This document shows, in pieces, positions 53,601-61,582 of a stretch of 64,000 bases of DNA. The position numbers and the translations under genes are program-made. Positions within the stretch are counted from its first letter, which is position 1, and the number at the start of each line of letters is the position of its first letter. This DNA comes from Myxococcales bacterium (lineage in GTDB: Bacteria > Myxococcota_A > Polyangia > Polyangiales > Ga0077539): positions 101,608 to 165,607 of the forward strand of contig JAEUKH010000041.1 in NCBI GenBank assembly GCA_016792845.1, in the 5' to 3' direction. Under the pieces are notes generated by a model. That model was not told the DNA's origin. It worked only from the letters and a program-made list of their open reading frames with translations, and ran no database searches.

Positions 53601-54110
53601 ATCGCGATGCTCTTGCCCAAGGCCACGCCGCCCGAGAAGATCTGCATCGCCCAAGACCGCGAAGGGGCCCTCGGGTACGTCATGCGGGCGGCCCGGGCGC
53701 GGCCCTATGTGACCACCGACGAAGAGATGCGCGCCGACATCTGCGTGGGCCTCGGGGGCCAGACCGCAGAGCGCATCGTGCTCGGCGAGGTGAGCGTCGG
53801 GGCCTACGCCGACCTGCAACAGTGCAACACCATCGCCCGGGCCATGGTGCAAAACTACGGCATGACCTCGCGGCTCGGGGCGCGGGTGGTGCTCGAAGAC
53901 GAGCTCAACGGCCGCAACCTCGCCGAGTCGCGGAAGGCCCTCGTCGACAGCGAGATCGAGCAGATCCTGCGCGAAGAGCAGAGCCGCTGCGAGGCGCTCC
54001 TGCGCGACAATCTTCACCTGCACGACGCCCTCGCGAAGTTGTTGCTTGAAAAGAAGGTGCTCGATGCCGAGAATCTCAAGGGGTTTCAGGCAGAGATGCC
54101 CAAACCCTGA
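50634..54110 (+). CDS. Soluble FtsH-like AAA+/M41 metalloprotease, interrupted by an intein
   Basis: A 1158-residue precursor; 705 residues after splicing. Residues 1-250 form a soluble domain unlike the FtsH membrane anchor; no TM helix is seen. The AAA+ module has Walker A GPPGTGKT (304-311), Walker B VIVFDEID (~812-819) and the second-region-of-homology MRPGRFE (871-877). The M41 protease has HEAGH (983-987) and the third zinc-ligand Asp in VGAYADL (1060). The intein interrupts WVGE/SEENLRRIF. GTG 50634 is the start, with GGAAGGAG somewhat far upstream. First gene of the FtsH-vWA-MoxR-like operon; probable ATP-driven protease or conformational switch in that system. Confidence 0.93.
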   Translation: MAFETRTVPIATLATDLRPEDAVEAACASDITFIEERLRRGTSVLVECDKELALYLYLAVRQRLRRSKDGPRLVVIDGRPNPDPNAPPRQGLARMMEQLTEAIRASVDRTLIVLLHLDVLTTTHTGLTIEAREAIPLLYENPEAVLLGFRDPSFEIPKVIRGVFGARREITGIPREALSRLVTQREARALHATELDPYGLYKYVSGLNPVRCRRLFSELAARREAPAGRPLAQEVYQEIRKQTATDDVELPNVDLDADIGGYTEVKARLKEELIELIARKDSLKEGSDISALESLLPRGVIFYGPPGTGKTYFAKAVATALNASVIVVSGPELKSKWVGESLPYEEEVLVVVNGLAQRMPIGELVEHHSKDHVLAWTVRDDGTTRLAPVTGFLRHDGPDYIDVLVTETGREVRVTGGHSLFVEKEGKLADVIADDVIAGETRVAVPLRLTAPETLVELDLTDLLRGSDWVKVQGDDRDLTRAERRVGRAHVAAVMGHSVERLRSKHRPPLTLATYEALTREAEISPSTDDLTLYAWHRTKHLPSRLPLTPDLGEFFGVWAAEGSFSETGIRLALHRDEGEHYAALCKRLFGAVTVSPKKGTRGVELVVNSTVLRHLMRDGLKIIEGSGAKRVPPFVFMAPRPFIAAFLRGYFSGDGTFSGKYVEASTSSRRLAGDIATLLQYFGIAARLRHKVEHNGTVSHRVRFLWSRFLQTFHDEIGFSDPRRQEALGSYLRKMRLRRDLQTPARHLQHDVLWDKVVEKRREPYARPHVYDLSVEATERFVAGYGNVFVHNSEENLRRIFRQARQAAPSVIVFDEIDAFAHQRGTYTGSGVEHSMVNQLLTEMDGFRKNEMIFIVGTTNYLESLDGALMRPGRFEFLIEIPAPSAEDRALILEIYSKRFGLNLDKAQISHLVRRTEGLADPEKNIPFSGDHLQSVCRALKRQAIRSGATAFTLDDLDKALSRKTRRPITLSAEEERVIAIHEAGHALIAMLLPKATPPEKICIAQDREGALGYVMRAARARPYVTTDEEMRADICVGLGGQTAERIVLGEVSVGAYADLQQCNTIARAMVQNYGMTSRLGARVVLEDELNGRNLAESRKALVDSEIEQILREEQSRCEALLRDNLHLHDALAKLLLEKKVLDAENLKGFQAEMPKP
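51654..53012 (+). other. Intein with LAGLIDADG homing endonuclease
   Basis: In-frame 453-codon insertion in the FtsH-like gene, residues Ser341 to Asn793. Splice-site logic: Ser341 (SLPYEEEVLVVVNG) at the N-end, terminal His-Asn (VHN, 791-793) and Ser794 as the +1 residue, giving WVGE-SEENLRRIF after splicing, a canonical AAA+ sequence. TGGH (415-418) is the block B TxxH. VYDLSVEATERFVAGYGNVF is the block F region. Endonuclease motifs LGEFFGVWAAEGS (~552-564) and FLRGYFSGDGTFS (~647-659) look intact, with acidic residues present. Codon use is visibly different from the flanks (more GAA, CGA, CCA, AAG variety), which suggests horizontal arrival. Confidence 0.93.
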
Positions 54111-54124
54111 CCCGAGGGCGTGAC

Positions 54125-54388
54125 ATGGCAGAGGTGAGCATTCGGTTTCGGCACAACCCCAAGACCGGGCAGCGCGAGCTGGTGATCGTGTACGAGTCAG
54201 AGCGCGACGCCCTGCCCCACGAGCACGAGCGAGACCACCGCGCCCTCGCCGAAGCCCTGCTCGGGCAGACCCTCGGCGACGACGTGTCGCACATCCGGGT
54301 CGAGCGCGTGGGCAAAGACGGGCGCACCCTTGAGACCCGCGACGAGCCCGTGGGGCCGGGCCGCACACCCGTCGCCCAGGGGCGCTGA
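54125..54388 (+). CDS. Small conserved-type protein of the FtsH-vWA-MoxR operon
   Basis: An 87-residue protein 14 bases after the FtsH-like gene. The first half reads IRFRHNPKTGQRELVIVYES then ERDALPHEHERDHRALAEALLG, a distinctive HEHERDH cluster; the second half is IRVERVGKDGRTLETRDEPV. The histidine-acid cluster could bind a metal or a partner, but that is an inference. I think it corresponds to one of the small domains described for FtsH ternary systems (fvmX series, as recalled), but cannot say which. Confidence 0.75.
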   Translation: MAEVSIRFRHNPKTGQRELVIVYESERDALPHEHERDHRALAEALLGQTLGDDVSHIRVERVGKDGRTLETRDEPVGPGRTPVAQGR

Positions 54389-54470
54389 GCGTCGGGGCCT
54401 CGGCGCGCCCCTCACTCCCCCGGCGCCGGGGGCCACGGTTTTCTGTCAGCCTTCGGATGTTGCCACCCCC

Positions 54471-57400
54471 ATGACCTTCGCCATCCTGCGCCTCGGCGGC
54501 GCCTCCGACCTTGCGACGTTTTACACCCTGGCGCGAGAGCTCCCGGGGGTGCTCGACACGCCGTGGGAGGCCCTGGTCGGGGCTGACCCCGCGGGCCCCG
54601 CGCTGCTCTTGAACGCCGCCCTCGCGGGCCCGACGGTGACGAGCCTCCGCCGCAAGGGCGTGGCCGTCGTGCGGGTCGAGCGACACGGCGACGGCGTCGC
54701 GTACGAGCACCGCGGTCAGCGCGCGGTCTGGCCTGCGGTCGAGACCCTGGGCGCCGCCTCGCTCGCGACCCTCTTGCGCCCGGTGCCGGTGGGCGGCGAC
54801 CCCGTGGTCGAGGAGGCGTGGTTCCTCGTCGCCCTCGACGCCCCCGGGGCCCACGCGACGCTCGAACGGCTCTTGGCCCTCGGCCGCGACGACGCCAGCG
54901 TCTCGGAGCTCGACGACGACGGCCGCCCGTCGCTCCTCATTCGGGTCACCGCGCCCCCGATGTACCTCTTGCTGCGGGCCCGCGAAGAGCCCGCCGAGGG
55001 CGTCACGGCCTTCGCCCGCGCCCACGACCAGTCGCTGTGGGTCGCGTGGTCGTACGCGCACCCCTTGGCCGGGCCCATCGACACCCAACTGAGGGCCCGG
55101 CACCAGACCGCCCTCGTCGACGCCGCGGGGCGCTGGCGCGTGTTCGACGCGGCCCTCGCGACCCGATCGATCTACGACATCCTCGTGCCCACCCTCGCCG
55201 CAGAGCCCGTGCTCATGACCGCCGAGCCCGGGCAGCGGCGCTTCCAGATCGCCCTCCGGTTGGGCCTCGGGCCCCTCACCGAGCCCGAGCTCTGGCTCTT
55301 GAACGCCGCGCAGTTCGCGGCCCTCGAAGCGCTGGTCGAGTCGCTCACCGCCGACGAGCTCCGCCGCTTCACCGTGAGCCGCCTCGGGAGCGCCGAGAAC
55401 GACGGCCCCTACTACCTCTTGCACGAGCTCGTGCGGCCCAACGTGCCGCGGATGGCCACCCGGGTGAGCGACCTCGCCGGGGTCAAAGGCTTCTGCCGCA
55501 GCCCCGGCACCGACAACCTCTACCTCCCCGAGGGGCGCAGGCTTCAGCCCGCGATGCGCCGCGACGAGCTCCGGGCGCTGCTCAACCTTGAGCGAAACCG
55601 CTACGTCATCCTCGATGAGCGCCAAGGGCGGCTCCGCCGCTACGAGGTGGCCAGCACCGACGACGCGCCGCTCTCAGAGTGGGTCGATTTTGTGGCCACC
55701 GACCAGCGCACGGTGCTCGACCGCTGGCTCGAAGAGGCCCCCTTCGCGTGGCCCGAGCTCTCGATCGAGCGGCGCCCCCGCGACGTCGAGGTCGCCGCCC
55801 GGGCGACCCAAGACGAGGCCCCCCAGCCGCCGCGGCCTAGACCCAAAAAAGCGAAAGAAATCAACGAGGTGCAGGCCACCGCGGTGGCCCCCGGGGTCGA
55901 CCCCCACGCGGCGCTCCGGGCCGAGATCAGGCAGCTCGAAATCGCCGTCGCGGCGGGCGGCGTCGACGACGGCGCGGTGTGGAGCGCCCTCGGCGATCGC
56001 AAGGCGCAGGTGAGCGAGCACGACGAGGCCGCGGTGTGCTTCGAGAACGCGGTGTTCTTCGAGCCCGAGGCGGGCGAGCGGGTGGGTCGGGCGGCGCAGC
56101 TCCGGATGCGCCTCGCCGACAAGCGCGGCTCCGCCGAGGAGCTTTACGAGCTCGTCACCGCGCAGCGCATCACGCCCAATGAAGCGGCCTACCTCGGGCT
56201 TCGGCTCATCGAGATGGCGGCGGCGGGCGGGGGCGACGACGCGCTCCTCCAAGAGGGCGGGCGGCGGTTCTTGTCGCCCGAGTACCCGGTGTCGCGGCGC
56301 CTGGCGTGGTCGGTGCTGCGGGCCCTCCACACGCGCAGCGGCGACCGCCTCGGCATGACCCGCGCGAAGGAGCAGCTCCTCGGCGCGATCAACGACCGCG
56401 GCCTCAGCGACACCTTCGACCTGCCGCGCTTTGTGCGTTACGCGCTGGCCCTCGCGGGCACCGAGCGGCAAGACAGCACCCTTCGACTCCGCTCTGAGCA
56501 GGGCGTCTTGCTCGACGGCCTCTGGCGCGACGCCGTCGACGCGGGGCTCGTGCGCGAGCTCGACCCGTTCTCGAACTATCTTCGCCTCGCGTTCGGGGTG
56601 GGGTACACCCGGCTCGCGGCCGCGCAGCGCGCCAAAGAGCTGGTCGAACCGGTCGAGCGCGAGCTCTCGGTGCACGAGGCGCCGAACCGCGTGCTCTTCG
56701 GGCTCTACCTCGCGCGCATGGCCCACATCGCCACCCGCGGCGACGACGCGGCGTGGAAGCGCGAGGTCGACGAGCGGCTCAAGGCCTGCCCCGACGCGCG
56801 CACCCGCGACCGGGTCGAGCACCTCCGCAAGCGGTCTGCGTGGTTGCGCACCGAGAGCCCGAGCTCGACCGACCCCGAGCTGCGGCCCGCGTACCATAAA
56901 ATGGCCGCCGCCGCCGAGGTCGATGTGGGCGCGGCGCCCGAGACCCTGGGGCGCATCCTCGATGACCGCGGGGTCTACGATTACGAGAAAGAAGAGGTCG
57001 TGCGGCGCCTCATGCGGAGCGCCAAGGCGAGCGGCAACGACGGCGCGCTCTCGCAGCTCCTGGCGGTCTGCACGGGGCGCCTCGCGACCAAGATCGGCCA
57101 GCCCGGGTACCGCGTCAGGAGCGCGGGTCACTGCATGGGCGCTGCGGGGGTCTTGGGCGACGTCGAGGCCCTCGACCGGCTCCTCGACGAGGTGGTGACG
57201 GTGTGCGAGTCGCCCGCGGTGCCGCAGATGGCCGACCTCATCGACGCGGTGAAGCCTGCGATCCTGGCCTTGCGCCGCTTCGGCGCGACCCGCTCGGCGC
57301 GGCGCTTTCTTGAGACGCTGGTGCCCATCGCGTCGCGGCCCGGGCCCCGCTCGGCGCAGCTCCGCGCGATCTTGAGCGAGGGCTTTCTGCGCCTCGGCGA

Positions 57401-57767
57401 CCGCCCGCGGGCCGATGAGCTCTTGCGCGAGACCCTCGGGGCGACCCTCGAAGCGACCATGCCGCACGCCGACCGGTATTTCGCGGGTGCGGCGATCCTC
57501 AACGCGCTTCGGTACTGGCCGACCCAAGACCGCGCCGCCGAGAGCGCGCGGCTCTTGAAGGGCATCGAGGTGTTCACCGACACCTTTACGGCCAGCACCA
57601 TGAAGCTCTACCCCACCTTCAAGGTCCAGCTCATCGAGCAGCTCGTCGACGCCGTGGGCGACGAGGTCACCTTCGAGAGCGACAAAGTTCAGGGCTACCT
57701 CGACGAAGAAGAGCAGGTGCTTCGTCGCCGCATCGTTGCAGACTGGAGAGTCGTATGTGGAGCTTGA
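54471..57767 (+). CDS. Large multidomain protein of the FtsH-vWA-MoxR operon
   Basis: A 1098-residue cytosolic protein from ATG 54471. The N-terminal ~450 residues contain alternating beta and helical segments (FAILRLGGASDLATFYTL; VVEEAWFLVALDAPGAHAT; LRRFTVSRLGSAENDGPYYLLHELV). A Pro/Lys-rich linker (~455-485) leads to a C-terminal ~600-residue all-helical region with TPR/HEAT-like heptads (AAVCFENAVFFEPEAGERV; LGDRPRADELLRETLG). No catalytic motif. It is likely a scaffold linking the AAA+ enzymes of the system. The last 13 bases overlap the MoxR gene, so expression is coupled. The domain identities are unassigned by me. Confidence 0.82.
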   Translation: MTFAILRLGGASDLATFYTLARELPGVLDTPWEALVGADPAGPALLLNAALAGPTVTSLRRKGVAVVRVERHGDGVAYEHRGQRAVWPAVETLGAASLATLLRPVPVGGDPVVEEAWFLVALDAPGAHATLERLLALGRDDASVSELDDDGRPSLLIRVTAPPMYLLLRAREEPAEGVTAFARAHDQSLWVAWSYAHPLAGPIDTQLRARHQTALVDAAGRWRVFDAALATRSIYDILVPTLAAEPVLMTAEPGQRRFQIALRLGLGPLTEPELWLLNAAQFAALEALVESLTADELRRFTVSRLGSAENDGPYYLLHELVRPNVPRMATRVSDLAGVKGFCRSPGTDNLYLPEGRRLQPAMRRDELRALLNLERNRYVILDERQGRLRRYEVASTDDAPLSEWVDFVATDQRTVLDRWLEEAPFAWPELSIERRPRDVEVAARATQDEAPQPPRPRPKKAKEINEVQATAVAPGVDPHAALRAEIRQLEIAVAAGGVDDGAVWSALGDRKAQVSEHDEAAVCFENAVFFEPEAGERVGRAAQLRMRLADKRGSAEELYELVTAQRITPNEAAYLGLRLIEMAAAGGGDDALLQEGGRRFLSPEYPVSRRLAWSVLRALHTRSGDRLGMTRAKEQLLGAINDRGLSDTFDLPRFVRYALALAGTERQDSTLRLRSEQGVLLDGLWRDAVDAGLVRELDPFSNYLRLAFGVGYTRLAAAQRAKELVEPVERELSVHEAPNRVLFGLYLARMAHIATRGDDAAWKREVDERLKACPDARTRDRVEHLRKRSAWLRTESPSSTDPELRPAYHKMAAAAEVDVGAAPETLGRILDDRGVYDYEKEEVVRRLMRSAKASGNDGALSQLLAVCTGRLATKIGQPGYRVRSAGHCMGAAGVLGDVEALDRLLDEVVTVCESPAVPQMADLIDAVKPAILALRRFGATRSARRFLETLVPIASRPGPRSAQLRAILSEGFLRLGDRPRADELLRETLGATLEATMPHADRYFAGAAILNALRYWPTQDRAAESARLLKGIEVFTDTFTASTMKLYPTFKVQLIEQLVDAVGDEVTFESDKVQGYLDEEEQVLRRRIVADWRVVCGA

Positions 57768-58741
57768 AAGAGCTTGAGCGAGAGATTGACGACATTCGCG
57801 CGCGCATCAACCGACACCGCCGCGACCTCGAAGAGTATTTCGTCAAGCGCGCCGACGAGCTCGAGCTCGCCACGCTCTCGGCAGCGGCGCAAGAGCCGCT
57901 TCTATTCGTCGGCCCGCCGGGCACCGCGAAGAGCGACCTGGTGGTGAAGTTCGTCGAGAGCCTCGGCCTCGGCGACACCGACTACTATGAATACATGCTC
58001 ACGAAGTTCACCGAGCCGAGTGAGATTCTTGGGCCCATCGACATTGATCTCTTGAAGCAAGGCCGCTTCGTGCGCCGCACCGCGGGCAAGCTGCCTAACG
58101 CGAAGGTGGCCTTCCTCGATGAGATCTTCAAGTCAAACTCTGCCATCTTGAACACCCTCTTGACCATCGTCAACGAGCGCAAATACTACCAAGACGGCGC
58201 CCCCGAGCCCGTGGCCCTGCGCTTCTTGTTCGCGGCCACCAATGACATCCCCGAGCAGACCGAGCTCGACGCCCTGGCCGATCGGTTTATCTTGAAGATC
58301 GAGACGCGGCCCGTCAAAGACACCCATTTCGCAGAGCTCATCGACGCGGGGGTGATGAATGAAGTGTACAAAGCGACGGGGCAGAAGCCCTGGGCCCGGG
58401 GCACCGCGAGCTTCGAAGATTTTCTAAAGTTCAAGCGCTACATCGATCTTTCGCTGGGGGCCTCGGGGAGCCTCAGCGGCGACCGCGAGCAGTGGTTCCC
58501 GCCTGCGGTATTCGCCGAATTCCGAAGAATCGTGCGAGCCCTCGAGACCGAAGACAAGGTGATGGTGAGCGACCGCAAGCTCGTGAAGCTCTACAAGCTG
58601 CTTCGCACCCGCGCGTTCCTCTTGCACGGGGGCGCGGTGCAGCAGAGCGACCTCGCGCTCTTGGCCTATGTGGGCAACCGGCGTCACGAGCTCGGGGCGG
58701 TGCAAGACAAAGTGCGCAAGCTCCTCGGGCTGACGTCGTAA
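57755..58741 (+). CDS. MoxR-family AAA+ ATPase
   Basis: A 328-residue AAA+ protein: Walker A VGPPGTAKS (52-60), the linker YMLTKFTEPSEILGPIDI typical of MoxR/RavA, Walker B VAFLDEIF (118-125), sensor-1 FAATND (Asn163) and the second-domain helices. A coiled N-terminal helix (ELEREIDDIRARINRHRRDLEEYF) precedes it. MoxR ATPases act as chaperones, often with vWA partners. Start ATG 57755 with GGAG seven bases upstream, overlapping the preceding gene. The vWA-like gene follows directly, completing a MoxR-vWA pair. Confidence 0.93.
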   Translation: MWSLKELEREIDDIRARINRHRRDLEEYFVKRADELELATLSAAAQEPLLFVGPPGTAKSDLVVKFVESLGLGDTDYYEYMLTKFTEPSEILGPIDIDLLKQGRFVRRTAGKLPNAKVAFLDEIFKSNSAILNTLLTIVNERKYYQDGAPEPVALRFLFAATNDIPEQTELDALADRFILKIETRPVKDTHFAELIDAGVMNEVYKATGQKPWARGTASFEDFLKFKRYIDLSLGASGSLSGDREQWFPPAVFAEFRRIVRALETEDKVMVSDRKLVKLYKLLRTRAFLLHGGAVQQSDLALLAYVGNRRHELGAVQDKVRKLLGLTS

Positions 58742-58770
58742 GGGCGCTTGCGGGGCCTGCGAGAGACACC

Positions 58771-60234
58771 GTGCACAACCTCACCCGCGACGAGCTCGAC
58801 CACGCCATCGGCGCCTGGGTTTACATCTCAGGCGCGGGTGAGCCTTGGGCCGAGGCCGTAGGGCTCAGCCTCGGGTGGTTGCGCCACCTGTGGGACGCCG
58901 GCGACGACCACCTCCCGCTCGATCTCGTCCACGATTTGGGCCTCTTGATGCTGCGGGGCAAAGACTTTCGCTTCGGGTCGAGCCGCGGCCTCGAGCGCTT
59001 CACGCCCGAAGAGCGCCAGCTGCGGCTCGCGTACGAAGACAAGGTCTTGGGCCGCTGGGCCCTCGACCCCACGGTGGCCGAGGCCCATGTGGTGATCGCG
59101 GGGCTCCCCGCGGCGCAGCGCCAAGACGCCGTCGCGCACGCCGTGGGCCTGGCCTTGCGGCGGGCCTTCGCGACCGAGGTCTCGCGCGGCGTTCGGGGCA
59201 ACCCTGCGCACCTCCGCGGGCTCCGCGAGCCTTGGTTAGAGCGGCTCTTGCAGCCCGTCGAGGCCCTCGACGCCCGGGTCGACGGGGGGTGGCTCGCCTG
59301 GGCCCGAGAGCGCCAGCACGAGGCCATCGAGCGCCTCGGCACCCAGCGCCTCCTCACCCGCGACGCGCTCTGGGAGGTCGAACACCTCGCAGACCTGCCC
59401 CGCGAGAGCACCCGCATGGCCCTGCGCGAGATCCTCGATGTGGGTCAGTCGGTGGGCCCGGTAAGCCCGAGCGTGGGGCTCCAGCTTCGGCACGCGCGGC
59501 GCGAGGTGCCCATCGAGGCCGAAGAGGCCGACCAGTACCCGGCCGGCGGCTTTGACGCCATCAGCACCCGCGGCAACCTCGAAAACCTCGTGCGGAGCGA
59601 GGTCAGTTACGTCGGCGAAGGGAGCGACGGCCCGCGCGGCATCGACCTCTTTGACATCCGCTTCGCCGAGGGCGAGCTCTTGTACTACACCCGCGACGAG
59701 AGCCCGCTGCTCGACGCGCGGCGTGACGTGACCCTGGTCTTCGACGGCCCGCGCGAGCTCCGCCACAAGGTGCCCGGGCTGCCCTCGCAGACCCTGGTGA
59801 TCGCCGAGGCCGTGGCGATGACCCTCTACCGCGACCTCATGAGCCTCTTCGGTCCTTCGGGCGCGCGGGTCAAGATCGCGTGGCACTGCCATGAGCCCGG
59901 CGACCTCACCGACGCCGAAGAAGAGCTCGGGCTCTTTCGCTTGCGGCTCGCGGCCGACCTCGCCCACCAGCGCGTCTCGCTCGCGGTGGTCGACAGCTTC
60001 GACGCCCTCGGCGAGGGCGGGCGCATGGTGTTCTCGCCGCGGCCCCCGCAAGACACCCTCTACACCGCGTGGGTTCGCACCGGCGGCGCCGCGTGGACCC
60101 TCGACAAGGTCGCGTACCACCTCGACGACCCCGAGGGCGCAGGGCCCGTGCTCCGGAGCCTCACCGACGCCCTCCTCGTGGCCAGCGCGCGACGGCCCAC
60201 GAGCCCCCGAAGGGCCCGACGCCGGGCGTCTTAG
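58771..60234 (+). CDS. vWA-like protein with degenerate MIDAS, partner of MoxR ATPase
   Basis: A 487-residue protein, GTG 58771. The N-terminal ~310 residues are helical (LPLDLVHDLGLLMLRGKDFRF; ERQHEAIERLGTQRLLT). From ~317, DVTLVFDGPRELRHKVPG, TLVIAEAVAMTLYRDLMSLF, ARVKIAWHCHEP, and VVDSFDALGEGGRMVFSP give a Rossmann-like vWA layout. The metal-ion motif DxSxS is replaced by DGPRE (Asp325), so metal binding in the normal way is doubtful. It fits a vWA domain in FtsH-vWA-MoxR systems. Basic C-terminal tail. Alternative explanation: an unrelated Rossmann domain, but its placement after MoxR favours vWA. Confidence 0.75.
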   Translation: MHNLTRDELDHAIGAWVYISGAGEPWAEAVGLSLGWLRHLWDAGDDHLPLDLVHDLGLLMLRGKDFRFGSSRGLERFTPEERQLRLAYEDKVLGRWALDPTVAEAHVVIAGLPAAQRQDAVAHAVGLALRRAFATEVSRGVRGNPAHLRGLREPWLERLLQPVEALDARVDGGWLAWARERQHEAIERLGTQRLLTRDALWEVEHLADLPRESTRMALREILDVGQSVGPVSPSVGLQLRHARREVPIEAEEADQYPAGGFDAISTRGNLENLVRSEVSYVGEGSDGPRGIDLFDIRFAEGELLYYTRDESPLLDARRDVTLVFDGPRELRHKVPGLPSQTLVIAEAVAMTLYRDLMSLFGPSGARVKIAWHCHEPGDLTDAEEELGLFRLRLAADLAHQRVSLAVVDSFDALGEGGRMVFSPRPPQDTLYTAWVRTGGAAWTLDKVAYHLDDPEGAGPVLRSLTDALLVASARRPTSPRRARRRAS

Positions 60235-60237
60235 CGT

Positions 60238-60254
60238 TTGCGCAATTTGCGCAA
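60238..60254. promoter_or_regulatory. Two adjacent TTGCGCAA palindromes
   Basis: TTGCGCAA at 60238-60245 and again at 60247-60254, in the 133-base gap after the vWA gene and before a lipoprotein gene. Could be an operator for the downstream gene; the evidence is symmetry only. Confidence 0.25.
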
Positions 60255-60367
60255 TCGGCAAGGCGTTTCAGTTGGTGCGAGGGCCCTCCGAGCGGGTGTC
60301 GTAGGGTCTCCCCAAGCGGTCGCGTCGGGGCGCAGACCGCGAGGCTCGATCACCGATTGAGGTTGCG

Positions 60368-61582
60368 ATGAAGAGTAGACCGCGCACCACACACACCGTG
60401 GCGATGTTGCTGTGCCTTCTGGGGGTCGGCTGCAAACCGCGAGGCGATGCAGCGCCCGCCGCAGCGAACGCCCAGACCGCACCGAGCGCACCGAACGCGC
60501 CGAACGCGCCGAACGCGCCGAACGCCCAGACCGTGACGGTGAGCCTGAGCCCCGCCGAAGAGGCCGCCCTCGCCCCGCTCACCGCCAGCGCCCGAGACGG
60601 ACGCCCAGGGCCCGGCACCGTGCTCTCGCTCAACGCGCGCCCCTACCTCGCCCTCGCCGCGCGGAGCGACGACCCCAATGTGCTGAGCGCCGCCCTCCTC
60701 GCGATGCCCGAGCTCTTCACGCACAGCCCGCGCTTCGCGGCGCAGAAGGCCCTGATGGTGCCCGAGTACGTGCAGGTCGTGGCGGCGCGGCTGGGGCACC
60801 CCGACCCGCGGGTCCAGTTCGCCGCGATGCGGGCCGCGCGCACGGTGCTCTTGCACGAGGCGCCCGACGCCGCGGTGGTGGCCGCCCTCGTCGCCCACGC
60901 CACGCAGCACCCCAACCCCGCGGGGCGCTTCGACGCGATGCAGAGCCTCTGGCAGCTCTCGACGCTGCGTCAATCGCCCGCGGCCATGGCGGCCTTCGTC
61001 GACAACCTCTCGGCCCCCGAGCCGTGGCGGGTCTCGATCGCGCTCTTTCGCCTCCGCGGCTTCGCGCAGAGCGCTCCGAACGGCGAGGCCCTGGTCACCC
61101 AGACCCTGAGCCTCACCCGGCACGCCGACCCGGGCGTTCGCGGCCGCGCCGCCGAGCTGCTGGGCGCCCTCGGGCCGCGTCAGCCCGCGTCGCGCGACGC
61201 CATCACCGCGGCGCTCATGGCCCTCGTCGACGACGGTCACCCCTTCGCGCAGGCCGCGGCGATGAACGCCCTCGCCGCGCTCGACCACCGTCCGGCGCTC
61301 CCGCGGGCGGTCGCGAAGCTCGGCGACATGTCATCAAACACCTACGACATTCGAGGGTTTCGCAACCTCCGGGGCGACCCCGAGTCGGTGCACCACGACG
61401 GCTCGGCGTGGTCAAAGACCGGCGACGCCGCGCTCAACGCCGTGCGCACCTTCTCGCAGCGCATGGGCGACCCGTTTCGCTACGAGATCAACCACCGCAA
61501 CGTCGACGCCGACCTCGCCGCCGCGGCCGAGGCGGCGCGGCAGTGGTTCGCCCGGCACCGCGCCGAGGTGCCTACCGCGTGA
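60368..61582 (+). CDS. HEAT-repeat-like lipoprotein
   Basis: A 404-residue protein. Signal ends in LGVGC (Cys22). A short low-complexity linker contains tandem (NAP) units (APNAPNAPNAPNA) encoded by a 9-base tandem repeat. Then ~350 residues of helical pairs (DPNVLSAALLAMPELF; HPDPRVQFAAMRAARTVL; HADPGVRGRAAELLGALG; GHPFAQAAAMNALAAL) with HEAT-like periodicity. HEAT domains usually bind proteins. Outer or periplasmic scaffold is inferred. No catalytic motif. Confidence 0.7.
   Translation: MKSRPRTTHTVAMLLCLLGVGCKPRGDAAPAAANAQTAPSAPNAPNAPNAPNAQTVTVSLSPAEEAALAPLTASARDGRPGPGTVLSLNARPYLALAARSDDPNVLSAALLAMPELFTHSPRFAAQKALMVPEYVQVVAARLGHPDPRVQFAAMRAARTVLLHEAPDAAVVAALVAHATQHPNPAGRFDAMQSLWQLSTLRQSPAAMAAFVDNLSAPEPWRVSIALFRLRGFAQSAPNGEALVTQTLSLTRHADPGVRGRAAELLGALGPRQPASRDAITAALMALVDDGHPFAQAAAMNALAALDHRPALPRAVAKLGDMSSNTYDIRGFRNLRGDPESVHHDGSAWSKTGDAALNAVRTFSQRMGDPFRYEINHRNVDADLAAAAEAARQWFARHRAEVPTA

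Noticed and set aside
53815..53835. GCAACAGTGCAACA as a palindrome-family copy in the FtsH-like gene
   Set aside because: It is a direct, not inverted, repeat of GCAACA and is fully explained by coding sequence.
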